12,484 nucleotides of DNA from an uncultured Clostridia bacterium (GTDB lineage: Bacteria > Bacillota > Clostridia > Christensenellales > CALWSW01): NCBI GenBank assembly GCA_937874755.1, contig CALNBC010000014.1, positions 1-12,484 on the forward strand, written 5' to 3'. Shown one piece after another: positions 1-6,020 of the stretch. Positions within the stretch are counted from its first letter, which is position 1. Every line of letters begins with the position of its first letter. The notes below the pieces were generated by a model. The model was not told where the DNA came from and did not search any database. It saw nothing but the letters and a program-made list of their open reading frames with translations. The position numbers and the translations under genes are program-made.

Positions 1-70
1 TAAGTCGAAACCGCCTGCGGGCGGTCTGGCGGCCATTCCCGCCAGACCGCCCGCAGGCGGTTTCGACTTA
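1..70. repeat. Perfect long palindrome (32-bp arms, 6-bp loop)
   Basis: Bases 1-32 are the exact reverse complement of 39-70, with the loop CCATTC at 33-38. The arms are GC-rich. The right arm contains the stop codon (68-70) of the leftward gene at 68-283, so on that strand the hairpin could end transcription, although no clear U-run is visible. The left arm begins at window base 1, so the true arm may be longer, or the palindrome may mark a contig edge or fold-back artefact. It could also be a copy of a dispersed palindromic repeat. Confidence 0.85.
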
Positions 71-283
71 TGCGTCCAAGGCTCTTTGAAAAGCCCGGTC
101 AAAACGTTCGTAGTCTTTTCGAGCCGTTTCCATCCAGGACTTGTACCGGCTCTTGTTGGGAGTCTGACTTTCGGCCGCGGAACGGTAGTTTTCCGCGGTC
201 GCCTGCTCTTGACATGCCAGGCAATCGCGGATGCGACGAGCAAGGTCAGTGCTCAAGGTGATAGTTACTTTCCTTTCGTCCAT
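68..283 (-). CDS. Small hypothetical protein, 71 aa
   Basis: I do not recognise this family. The start at 281-283 is chosen because the leftward strand reads GGAGGACACC directly before the ATG, a strong ribosome binding site; a longer in-frame version to 343 would run into the upstream gene. The product begins MDERKVTITLS, and the stretch TITLSTDLARRIRDCL could form a strand plus helix as in ribbon-helix-helix proteins, but that is a guess. The rest is hydrophilic, charged and probably helical (about residues 20-71), with no signal peptide or membrane segment. It lies 13 nt downstream of the small HTH gene and is probably co-transcribed with it. The stop codon lies inside the palindrome at 1-70. 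The context suggests an early or regulatory gene of a mobile element. Confidence 0.6.
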   Translation of the reverse strand: MDERKVTITLSTDLARRIRDCLACQEQATAENYRSAAESQTPNKSRYKSWMETARKDYERFDRAFQRALDA

Positions 284-296
284 GGTGTCCTCCGTT

Positions 297-512
297 TCAT
301 GATGCAGGTTCAAAAAGATCGTTGACTTTGTAGCCGAGTACATCGGCGACAGCTTTGGCGCGGAGGGGGTGCACTTTGTACGTTCCCTGCTCTAATCTAC
401 AGATTGCCGTGTTCCTTTTGCCAAAGCCCGCTTTTTCAGATAGCTGTATCTGTGATAATCCAGATAACTTTCTGGCAGCCCTTATCTCTGCACATTTTGG
501 CTTCAGATACAT
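297..512 (-). CDS. Small Cro/CI-type helix-turn-helix regulator, 71 aa
   Basis: A single-domain HTH_3 (Cro/CI, XRE-like) DNA-binding protein. The helix-turn-helix is visible in residues ~8-40: IRAARKLSGLSQIQLSEKAG, then GKRNTAICRLEQGTYKVHP, followed by the usual short C-terminal helices (LRAKAVADVLGYKVNDLF). It has no second domain. The start at 510-512 is supported by GGAGGACACA just before ATG, almost the same leader as the next gene leftwards, which begins 13 nt after this stop. It is divergently oriented to the S24 repressor at 673-1461, with about 160 bp of shared promoter region. That arrangement is typical of phage and ICE genetic switches, where a Cro-like or excisionase-type regulator opposes an autocleaving repressor. 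An antitoxin role is less likely because the partner gene does not resemble a toxin. Confidence 0.75.
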   Translation of the reverse strand: MYLKPKCAEIRAARKLSGLSQIQLSEKAGFGKRNTAICRLEQGTYKVHPLRAKAVADVLGYKVNDLFEPAS

Positions 513-552
513 TGTGTCCTCCTCTCACCTACATTTTTGTTGTCTAATCCAC

Positions 553-558
553 AATATA
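553..558 (-). promoter_or_regulatory. Leftward promoter -10 for the two small genes
   Basis: On the minus strand the sequence reads TGCTATATT, an extended -10 (TG-n-TATATT) about 40 bp upstream of the HTH gene start. The -35 position (roughly TTTTAA, 17 bp further up) is poor. The palindrome ACAAATTTGT (563-572) lies in the spacer, where a bound repressor would block this promoter. Confidence 0.45.
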
Positions 559-562
559 GCAT

Positions 563-572
563 ACAAATTTGT
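563..572. promoter_or_regulatory. Candidate operator, perfect 10-bp palindrome ACAAATTTGT
   Basis: A perfect palindrome inside the spacer of the leftward promoter, in the divergent region between the two HTH genes. It shares the ACA/TGT half-sites of the second palindrome at 638-653 but with different central spacing. Assignment as a repressor or Cro operator is inference from position. Confidence 0.35.
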
Positions 573-612
573 TTATTAAAAGCGTGTTAGCAAAATTCCC
601 CATCATTTTTTG

Positions 613-640
613 TTGAGTTTTCAGCGCTGTATGGTATTAT
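613..640 (+). promoter_or_regulatory. Rightward promoter of the S24 repressor gene
   Basis: The -35 is TTGAGT (613-618), the spacer is 16 bp and the -10 is TATTAT (635-640). This is a reasonable sigma-A type promoter whose start point would fall about 20-30 bp before the repressor start codon. The -10 overlaps the palindrome at 638-653, so the repressor probably regulates itself. Confidence 0.5.
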
Positions 641-653
641 TACACTTGTAATA
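638..653. promoter_or_regulatory. Candidate operator TATTACA-CT-TGTAATA
   Basis: An inverted repeat with 7-bp perfect arms (638-644 and 647-653) and a 2-bp centre, overlapping the end of the -10 and the start-point region of the repressor promoter. It is well placed for autorepression by the protein encoded at 673-1461. Confidence 0.5.
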
Positions 654-672
654 CGGCATTGGGGGAATGGAG

Positions 673-1461
673 ATGAGTATTGGAGATTCAATTCGTGCTT
701 TAAGGGTTAAAATGGGCCTTACACAAAAGCAGCTTGGCGAGGCAATAGGCATTGCGGAGCAGAGCATATATAGATATGAAAATGGTTTGTCTCATCCTAC
801 TTTTAGAATCCTAAGTAAACTTGAGAAATTTTTTGGTGTGCGTTTTGGATATAGCGGAGAAACCGATCTACAAGTTTCTAATGTATTAAATGAACGCACA
901 ATCGATGAGCTTAATTTACCTAAGAATCAAAAGGTGCGTGCCTACTATAATTTAGAGGATCGCAAGGATTCGATTATCACCTGGATTAAAAAGTTGGATT
1001 ATTCCCAATTTAATCGTGTTGAGCAGCTCCTTGATTTGGCTGGCATGTATTCTCTATCTGCCGATGACCCCTCTGATGGCATAAGTAATATTTCTGAGGG
1101 GCGAATAACCGTGCCAGTAGTTGGTCGCGCCGCCGCCGGCTTACCCATTGAAATGATCGAAACTCCAGAAGACGATGTACTTGCTGATACGCGTCGGGGC
1201 GACTTCGCCGTGATTGCCGATGGGGATAGCATGATTGATGCCGGGATCCGCGATGGAGACCTTTGCATTATCCGCCCGCAGCCGACTGTCGAGAACGGCG
1301 AAATCGCGCTCGTTTCCGTTGACGACGGCAGCACGATCAAGCGGTTTTACAAGGATGACGACAGCGTCAGGCTGGTTCCGTGCAATCCGTCGGATCGGAC
1401 ACAATTGTACGATTCTCATACGGAGATCCGAGTCTTGGGCAAGTTCATCAAAACTGTTTAG
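673..1461 (+). CDS. LexA/CI-like autocleaving repressor (HTH + S24 peptidase), 262 aa
   Basis: A two-domain phage/ICE-type transcriptional repressor. The N-terminal Cro/CI helix-turn-helix (~residues 4-58) includes IRALRVKMGLTQKQLGEAIG and EQSIYRYENGLSHP. A linker of ~80 residues follows, then a LexA/CI S24 peptidase domain (~145-262). Expected autoproteolysis elements are visible: an Ala-Gly scissile pair in GRAAAGLP (A155-G156), the nucleophile Ser186 in GDSM, and the general base Lys223 in STIKRF. By family knowledge, RecA filaments stimulate self-cleavage, so the element would be induced by DNA damage. The ATG at 673 is preferred over 667 because GGGGGA (661-666) sits 6 nt before it but directly abuts the earlier ATG. 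Composition shifts from ~37% GC (721-1020) to ~55% (1021-1440), suggesting a mosaic gene. It is too divergent in its N-terminal half, and in the wrong context, to be the host LexA. Confidence 0.88.
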   Translation: MSIGDSIRALRVKMGLTQKQLGEAIGIAEQSIYRYENGLSHPTFRILSKLEKFFGVRFGYSGETDLQVSNVLNERTIDELNLPKNQKVRAYYNLEDRKDSIITWIKKLDYSQFNRVEQLLDLAGMYSLSADDPSDGISNISEGRITVPVVGRAAAGLPIEMIETPEDDVLADTRRGDFAVIADGDSMIDAGIRDGDLCIIRPQPTVENGEIALVSVDDGSTIKRFYKDDDSVRLVPCNPSDRTQLYDSHTEIRVLGKFIKTV

Positions 1462-1518
1462 CCCGCTACTCGGCATTTTTGTATAAATTTCATTTACACG
1501 AATTAATATGCAACAAAT

Positions 1519-1538
1519 AGACGTCAAAACGTCTTTTT
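1519..1538 (+). terminator. Terminator after the S24 repressor gene
   Basis: A 6-bp perfect stem, AGACGT (1519-1524) with ACGTCT (1529-1534), loop CAAA, runs into five Ts. It lies 58 bp after the repressor stop codon. The stem is short, so its strength is uncertain. Confidence 0.55.
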
Positions 1539-1683
1539 GTGAGGTTTCTCTTTTTGTAGATTACAGTCTGCTTAAAGCTAGATGATTAGGGCGCTCCCGT
1601 CTTTTTATTCGATGCGGTTAGGGTGAGGTATGTCGCGGTTAACTTTAGCTCTTTCCTGCCTGTTCAGACGGCATACAAAAAAA

Positions 1684-1750
1684 CGCGCCTAACGCCCTAA
1701 AACAGGGAATCTGACGCGCTCTAACACTACCGTTAGGCAATGACCGTTAG
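1684..1750. repeat. Cluster of short direct and inverted TAAC/GTTA repeats
   Basis: GCCTAACG (1687-1694) is the exact inverse of CGTTAGGC (1731-1738). ACCGTTAG is directly repeated at 1729-1736 and 1743-1750 (14-bp period). TCTAAC (1720-1725) is inverted as GTTAGA (1746-1751) before TTTTATT. CCCT (1695-1698)/AGGG (1704-1707) and GCGC (1685-1688)/GCGC (1716-1719) can pair in between. It could be recombinase or regulator binding sites, or a nested RNA structure and terminator on either strand. Confidence 0.5.
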
Positions 1751-1801
1751 ATTTTATTGGTTCGGCCTTCCAGGGTCGTTTTTTTGTTTTTTGTGTTCGT
1801 T

Positions 1802-1820
1802 TTTTGACATGAGTTGTGCG
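1802..1820 (+). repeat. 19-bp direct repeat, copy 1
   Basis: TTTTGACATGAGTTGTGCG, identical to 1898-1916. The two copies are 96 bp apart, start to start. Copy 2 ends exactly where selO-like coding sequence begins, so the pair may be att-type or target-site sequence. Confidence 0.75.
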
Positions 1821-1860
1821 CCAATCTCATCCCACCTTAACCCCGGACAAATCCCCTAAT

Positions 1861-1882
1861 CCCGGGCTTTCCCGGGTCTTTT
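1861..1882 (+). terminator. Terminator-like CCCGGG hairpin
   Basis: CCCGGG (1861-1866), loop CTTT, CCCGGG (1871-1876), then TCTTTTC. It is a possible rho-independent terminator lying between the two 19-bp repeats; it would insulate the truncated selO from upstream transcription. Confidence 0.4.
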
Positions 1883-1897
1883 CATGCGTCCCACGTC

Positions 1898-1916
1898 TTT
1901 TGACATGAGTTGTGCG
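1898..1916 (+). repeat. 19-bp direct repeat, copy 2, at the selO breakpoint
   Basis: Identical to 1802-1820. Directly after it, the reading frame enters recognisable SelO sequence ([11 protein letters not shown] from about 1925), with no SelO-like residues before. Confidence 0.75.
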
Positions 1917-3112
1917 TGGTTACACGCGCACTGCTATTAGGCGAGCAAATAACTCCCTCTGGCGAGCGCGTCGACATTCAACTGAAGGGTTCGGGCAGAA
2001 CGGCGTTTTCTCGTCAAGGGGATGGAAGGGCGAGTTTGGGACCCATGCTTCGCGAATATATAATCAGCGAGGCGATGCATGCGTTCGGAATACCCACGAC
2101 GAGAAGTCTGGCGGTAGTTTTGACGGGTGAGCCTGTAATCCGCGAAAAGATGCTGCCCGGTGCGATACTGACCCGAGTCGCGTCCAGCCATATTCGCGTG
2201 GGCACGTTCGAATACGCCTCTAATATTGGCAATATCGAGGTGCTGTGCGCCCTCGCCGACTATACTATAAACCGCCATTTTATCGAAATTGCGGACGATG
2301 CAAACCGCTATCTGTCGCTACTTCGGGAAGTCATCAAGCACCAAGCATCGCTGGTGGCAAAATGGCAACTTGTCGGCTTCATACACGGCGTCATGAATAC
2401 CGACAATATGGCCATCAGCGGCGAGACGATAGACTACGGACCCTGTGCATTTATGGATGTGTACGACCCCGCGGTGGTGTTCAGTTCTATAGACATACAA
2501 GGTCGCTATGCCTACGGTAATCAGCCGGGCATCGCCGAGTGGAACATCGCACGATTTGCCGAGTCACTCATCCCTTTGATTGGCGGGGATCGCGGCAAGG
2601 CGGTCATGCTGGCGCAGGAAGAGGTGTCGCATTTTGAGGTACTGTTCAAAAGCCATTGGCTGGCGGGTATGCGAGCAAAGCTGGGAATCTTCAACGAAGA
2701 ACTTGGGGATGAAGCACTCATCGATACCCTTCTTGGCATGATGCAAAAATACAGGGCAGATTTCACCAACACATTCCTCGCCCTAACATTCGACAAAGAC
2801 GTGGATACTGCGCTTTTCGCCAGTGTTGAATTCGCTCATTGGAAGGATGACTGGCGCAAAAGGTTGCAAAGGCAGAAGCAGGGTGAGGAAGCTTCGCGCG
2901 AGTTAATGCGAAACAGCAACCCTGCACTCATTCCCCGCAACCATCGGGTGGAAGAAGCACTCGAAGCTGCGGTTGAGAAACGCGATTGCAGCAAGCTGAA
3001 CCGCCTGCTGGAAGCACTATCGCAGCCGTTCGCCCATACAGCGGCGCAAGCGGAATACGCCGAATTGCCCGATGCTTCTTTTTGCAACTACCAAACATTT
3101 TGCGGAACATAG
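1910..3112 (+). pseudogene. selO: SelO-family protein adenylyltransferase, N-terminally truncated
   Basis: SelO (YdiU/UPF0061) is a pseudokinase-fold enzyme that transfers AMP from ATP to Ser/Thr/Tyr of proteins. The 400-residue frame, read from TTG at 1910, matches the family from LLLGEQITP onward: QLKGSGR with the ATP-binding Lys26, [59 protein letters not shown] with D165/N166, TIDYGP with D175, NPALIPRNH, and a C-terminal FCGT whose Cys398 is where Sec sits in animal SelO. Family members are ~480-490 aa; the first ~95 residues (up to the LGDGR motif) are missing. The frame is closed by TGA at 1901 and has no ribosome binding site, and the break coincides with a 19-bp repeat. The body has no stops or frameshifts, so the truncation may be recent, or the 5' part may lie beyond the element to the left. 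Identity is certain; loss of function is inferred. Confidence 0.85.
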
Positions 3113-3164
3113 TGCCTAAAGCACCTCCCACCTGCCCGCACCACATTGATCAGCACGCATACAA

Positions 3165-3218
3165 AAAAGCCACACTCCATATTATTTAGTATGTACAAAC
3201 ATTGGGGGTGCGGCTTTT
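3165..3218 (+). terminator. Imperfect hairpin: selO-end terminator and/or mask over the next start
   Basis: AAAAGCCACACTCC (3165-3178) pairs with GGGGTGCGGCTTTT (3205-3218) through 12 Watson-Crick pairs, one G-T and one mismatch, around a 26-nt AT-rich loop. It lies ~50 bp after the selO stop. The 3' arm contains the GGGGGTG ribosome binding site and the first two bases of the probable TTG start codon of the next gene, so in a read-through transcript it would hide that start. Confidence 0.5.
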
Positions 3219-3840
3219 GACTACGACTTCGCGCGCCATTTCCGCAAGAAGGCGGAAGGACTCGGCGCTCGCAGAGCATCTTTATACAAACGGCAGGGCG
3301 TATATCTCTGGAATGTTGCCCATCATCATCGGATTTGCGTCAGGTTGGGCTGCTGTGCTGATCGCGGGAGGAATCGCTTATTACGGAGCCGCCCAGGCGG
3401 CGGTAGATTCGCTGGCGCACGGCGGTGTGGGGCTATTTGCGGGTATTCTAAGGGGAATTTGGGTGAATGCCTCCGCATATTTCTTCATAGCGGCAGGTGG
3501 GCTATTTTGGCCTATAGCTCCGCTTTCTGCTCTGTTTCTGGCGCTGTGGGCATTCCCGGCGGGGTGCGCGATGCCGCTGTTGTTTGCGCTTGGCGTAAAA
3601 GGTGCGATTTGCGCGGTGCTTTGCGTTATAATCCCTCTTTTGCTCGCACTGCCGATTTTTCTTCGCGCTTGGGCGGCAATGCTAAGGGGTGCCAGGGCTT
3701 CGCTGCACAATGAGCACATCGAAGGCTATGTTAAAACCGCGCTTCAAGGTGCGCTCTGGCTGATTCCCGTCTGCCTGGTGCAATGTGTGATTATGCCGCT
3801 CTTGTTCAGGGGTATTTGTGCACTGTTTTTTTATGGATGA
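3217..3840 (+). CDS. Polytopic membrane protein, SpoIIM-like (stage II sporulation protein M family)
   Basis: A 207-aa integral membrane protein. TTG at 3217 is chosen because GGGGGTG (3204-3210) sits 6 nt upstream; TTG 3202 and GTG 3208 are in-frame alternatives with no upstream site. A basic cytoplasmic N-terminus (SARRRKD) precedes ~5 hydrophobic segments: ~31-55, 85-105, 105-120, 125-147 and 179-205. Length, topology and an amphipathic start (AEHLYTNGRAYI before helix 1) resemble SpoIIM, the DUF95-type protein that in Bacillus works with SpoIID/SpoIIP to degrade septal peptidoglycan during engulfment. Position supports this: spoIIM lies a little upstream of deoB(drm)-punA-dacF in Bacillus and many Clostridia. 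Sequence identity looks weak, so a generic DUF95 membrane protein is the alternative. Its stop codon overlaps the -35 of the deoB promoter. Confidence 0.55.
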   Translation: MTTTSRAISARRRKDSALAEHLYTNGRAYISGMLPIIIGFASGWAAVLIAGGIAYYGAAQAAVDSLAHGGVGLFAGILRGIWVNASAYFFIAAGGLFWPIAPLSALFLALWAFPAGCAMPLLFALGVKGAICAVLCVIIPLLLALPIFLRAWAAMLRGARASLHNEHIEGYVKTALQGALWLIPVCLVQCVIMPLLFRGICALFFYG

Positions 3841-3865
3841 CGGTGCAAAGTCAGAATGGTATAAT
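3837..3865 (+). promoter_or_regulatory. Promoter of deoB-punA
   Basis: ATGACG (3837-3842; shares TGAC with TTGACA), a 17-bp spacer and a perfect TATAAT (3860-3865). The start would be near 3872, ~23 nt before deoB. The -35 overlaps the stop codon of the upstream membrane-protein gene. Confidence 0.65.
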
Positions 3866-3894
3866 GTAGAAAACCCTTTGGGTTTGGAGGCAGC

Positions 3895-5067
3895 ATGAAG
3901 AATAAAAAGATAATACTGATAGTGTTGGACAGCGCGGGTGTAGGCGAAATGCCCGATGCAGATGATTTCGGGGACGCGGGCGCAGACACGATAGGCAACA
4001 TAATAAAAAAACGCGGGCTGAACACTCCGAATATGGACGCGTTGGGGCTTCGCAGCATAAAGGGCACCAGTTTTTTCGAAGGGGGCGGGCGTATCGTCGG
4101 AAGCTTCGGCAAGGCGGCGGAGCTCACATGCGCTAAGGACACCACCAGCGGCCATTTTGAGCTTGCCGGCTTTATAATGGACAAGCCCTTCAAAACGTAC
4201 CCGAACGGCTTCCCCCGGCGCGTTATGGACGAATTCGAAAGGCGTATAGGCAGAGGAACCCTGGGTAACCGCACCGCTTCCGGAACGCAGATTATTAAAG
4301 AACTGGGCGACGAACACGTCGCGACCGGCAAGCCTATAATCTACACGTCGGCGGACAGCGTGTTCCAGATTGCAGCCCACGAAGAAGTCATACCACTGGA
4401 CGAGCTATACAGGCAGTGCAAAATAGCGAGGGAGCTCATGATGGGGGACGACCTCGTGGGCAGGATAATCGCCAGACCTTTCATCGGAACTAGCGGGAAC
4501 TACAAAAGGACAGAGAACAGGCGGGATTTCGCCCTGCCGCCGGAGAAGGATACGGTGCTCAACGCCCTGCAAGAGGCGGGGTACGACGTTGTAGGCGTCG
4601 GCAAAATAGAAGATATATTTTCAAAAAGCGGCTTGACCGAGGTAGACCACACCACGAATAACAAGGCGGGCACCGAATCCGCGATAAAATACGCAAACAG
4701 CAACAAAAACGGACTGATTTTTGTGAACCTTGTGGATTTTGATATGATGTACGGCCACAGGAACGACGTTGAAGGTTACGGAGCAGCGCTGGAAGCGTTC
4801 GATGCATGGCTTCCCGAAATCATGGCAGGCATGAGCGAATACGATTTGCTAATAATAACTGCGGATCACGGCTGCGACCCCAGCTTCCCCGGAACGGATC
4901 ATACCAGGGAATACATACCGCTTCTGTTATGGGGCAAGAACTTCAAAGCGGGAGTGGACATAGGCACGAGATCCACCTTTGCGGATGTCGCCGCGACCAT
5001 CGCGGACTTTTTCGATCTGGAGCCGTGGGCGGTCGGAACCTCCTTCCTGCCGGAAATTACCAATTGA
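3895..5067 (+). CDS. deoB: Phosphopentomutase
   Basis: DeoB interconverts (deoxy)ribose-1-phosphate and (deoxy)ribose-5-phosphate, linking nucleoside phosphorolysis to central carbon metabolism in the cytosol. At 390 aa it is the normal family length. The alkaline-phosphatase-superfamily Mn site is complete: D12 (IVLDSAGVGEMPDA), the phosphorylated T83 (AKDTTSGHFE), D283 and H288 (VDFDMMYGHR), D324-H325 (ITADHG) and H336 (GTDHTREY). Other family blocks are GNRTASGTQII, IYTSADSVFQIAAHEE and IARPFIG. GGAGG (3886-3890) lies 4 nt before the ATG. The gene has its own promoter and is followed after 10 nt by punA, so the two form a salvage operon. No nucleoside-repressor site was recognised. Confidence 0.97.
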   Translation: MKNKKIILIVLDSAGVGEMPDADDFGDAGADTIGNIIKKRGLNTPNMDALGLRSIKGTSFFEGGGRIVGSFGKAAELTCAKDTTSGHFELAGFIMDKPFKTYPNGFPRRVMDEFERRIGRGTLGNRTASGTQIIKELGDEHVATGKPIIYTSADSVFQIAAHEEVIPLDELYRQCKIARELMMGDDLVGRIIARPFIGTSGNYKRTENRRDFALPPEKDTVLNALQEAGYDVVGVGKIEDIFSKSGLTEVDHTTNNKAGTESAIKYANSNKNGLIFVNLVDFDMMYGHRNDVEGYGAALEAFDAWLPEIMAGMSEYDLLIITADHGCDPSFPGTDHTREYIPLLLWGKNFKAGVDIGTRSTFADVAATIADFFDLEPWAVGTSFLPEITN

Positions 5068-5077
5068 GGGGTGCATT

Positions 5078-5899
5078 ATGGACATCAAAAGCAGGATAAT
5101 CGGAGCGGCAAAACAAATAATGAGTGTTGTGGATTTTTCACCAGAGATAGGATTAGTTCTGGGTAGTGGCCTTGGGGATTATGCCGAAATGCTGGAAAAC
5201 CCAGTGATAATCGACTACGCCGACATACCCGGCTTCCCCGTATCCAGCGTGGCGGGGCACAAATCGCGCTTTGTGCTGGGGGAGCGGTTCGGCAGGAAGA
5301 TTATCGCAATGCAGGGAAGGTTCCACTATTACGAAGGCTATTCTCAGCAGGAACTCACGATACCCGTAAGGGCTATGCACCTGCTGGGCGTAGAAAAACT
5401 ATTGATAACCAACGCCGCAGGAGGCATAAATACCGCGTGGTCATCAGGCGCGCTGATGGCGATAACCGACCACATCAACTACTCGGGTGCGAATCCGCTG
5501 ATGGGACCGAATTTTGAAGAGTTCGGTTCGAGGTTCCCGGATATGTCCGAAGTGTACGACAGCGCACTTCGCGAAAAGCTGGTAGCAGAGGCAGAAAATG
5601 CCGGTATAAGGGTCGAGCGGGGCGTATACATCATGTTCACAGGTCCGAGCTACGAAACACCCGCGGAAATCCGCATGGCTAGGGCAATGGGTGCGGATGC
5701 GGTCGGAATGTCCACCGTGCCCGAGGCTATTGCGGCAAACCACTGCGGCATGAAAGTACTGGGAATTTCCTGCATCACAAACATGGCGGCGGGGGTACTA
5801 AAAGCCCCGCTGGATCACAAAGAGGTCATGGAGACGGCGAACAGGGTCAAGGGTAATTTTACCAAACTTATCGACATAGCGATTCAAAAGGTTTTTTGA
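5078..5899 (+). CDS. punA: Purine nucleoside phosphorylase (trimeric, PNP/MTAP family)
   Basis: Cleaves purine (deoxy)nucleosides with phosphate to free base and (deoxy)ribose-1-phosphate, the substrate of the adjacent DeoB. At 273 aa it is typical of the trimeric class. Motifs visible: phosphate loop GLVLGSGLG (S30), GHKSRF (H61), MQGRFHYYEGY (79-88), ITNAAGGI (110-117), the substrate-binding GPSYETPAEIRM (E193), and DAVGMSTVPEAIAANHCGM with ISCITNMAAG (N235). The Asn at 235 fits guanosine/inosine specificity of this class (family knowledge). The start at 5078 follows GAGGGG (5066-5071), which overlaps the deoB stop and implies translational coupling. A longer upstream reading frame would lie inside deoB and is rejected. 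A strong terminator follows at 5924-5948. Confidence 0.96.
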   Translation: MDIKSRIIGAAKQIMSVVDFSPEIGLVLGSGLGDYAEMLENPVIIDYADIPGFPVSSVAGHKSRFVLGERFGRKIIAMQGRFHYYEGYSQQELTIPVRAMHLLGVEKLLITNAAGGINTAWSSGALMAITDHINYSGANPLMGPNFEEFGSRFPDMSEVYDSALREKLVAEAENAGIRVERGVYIMFTGPSYETPAEIRMARAMGADAVGMSTVPEAIAANHCGMKVLGISCITNMAAGVLKAPLDHKEVMETANRVKGNFTKLIDIAIQKVF

Positions 5900-5923
5900 C
5901 CGAATTTACAGCATATTTTTGTT

Positions 5924-5948
5924 AAGGGCGGATTATACCGCCCTTTTT
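5924..5948 (+). terminator. Rho-independent terminator of deoB-punA
   Basis: Perfect 8-bp stem AAGGGCGG (5924-5931)/CCGCCCTT (5938-5945), loop ATTATA, ending in a run of five Ts. It lies 25 bp after the punA stop, so dacF needs its own promoter. Confidence 0.9.
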
Positions 5949-6020
5949 GTCATTAAGCACCTTGTATAGACAAAATGAGCCGTGAAAAAATAAGTTCATC
6001 AAAACATAGGAGGAATGAAC

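Larger units (their letters stand above)
1462..1909. other. 450-bp non-coding stretch at the element/selO border
   Basis: No credible ORF or tRNA is visible on either strand. In order it holds the terminator at 1519-1538, an AT-rich part, a cluster of short direct and inverted repeats at 1684-1750, T-runs at 1779-1805, a 19-bp direct repeat (first copy 1802-1820) and a terminator-like CCCGGG hairpin (1861-1882). It may be the attachment-site end of an integrated element; no integrase gene is in the window. Confidence 0.6.

Noticed and set aside
68..512. Toxin-antitoxin pair made of the two small leftward genes
   Set aside because: The HTH protein could be an antitoxin, but its partner lacks any toxin signature and the divergent S24 repressor points to a mobile-element switch instead.
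673..1461. Host LexA
   Set aside because: The N-terminal domain is a Cro/CI HTH with a long linker rather than the LexA winged helix, and the divergent small HTH gene is typical of phage or ICE repressors.
1776..1805. T-run region as a CRISPR leader or tandem array
   Set aside because: There is only one 19-bp sequence present twice, and no regularly spaced repeat-spacer units anywhere in the window.
1910..3112. Functional short SelO starting at TTG 1910 or GTG 1916
   Set aside because: There is no ribosome binding site, the first residues (CVVT) do not match the family, and ~95 conserved N-terminal residues are absent.
3682..4380. 232-codon open frame on the minus strand under deoB
   Set aside because: It lies antisense to an unambiguous deoB and the end of the membrane-protein gene, with no family signature; it is a coding shadow.
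5964..5992. Sigma-F-like promoter before dacF (GTATA ... TGAAAAAATA)
   Set aside because: The -10 fits the sigma-F pattern except for one G, but the spacer is 14 bp rather than ~15-16, and no sigma-F gene is at this locus. A chance match in an AT-rich leader is as likely.
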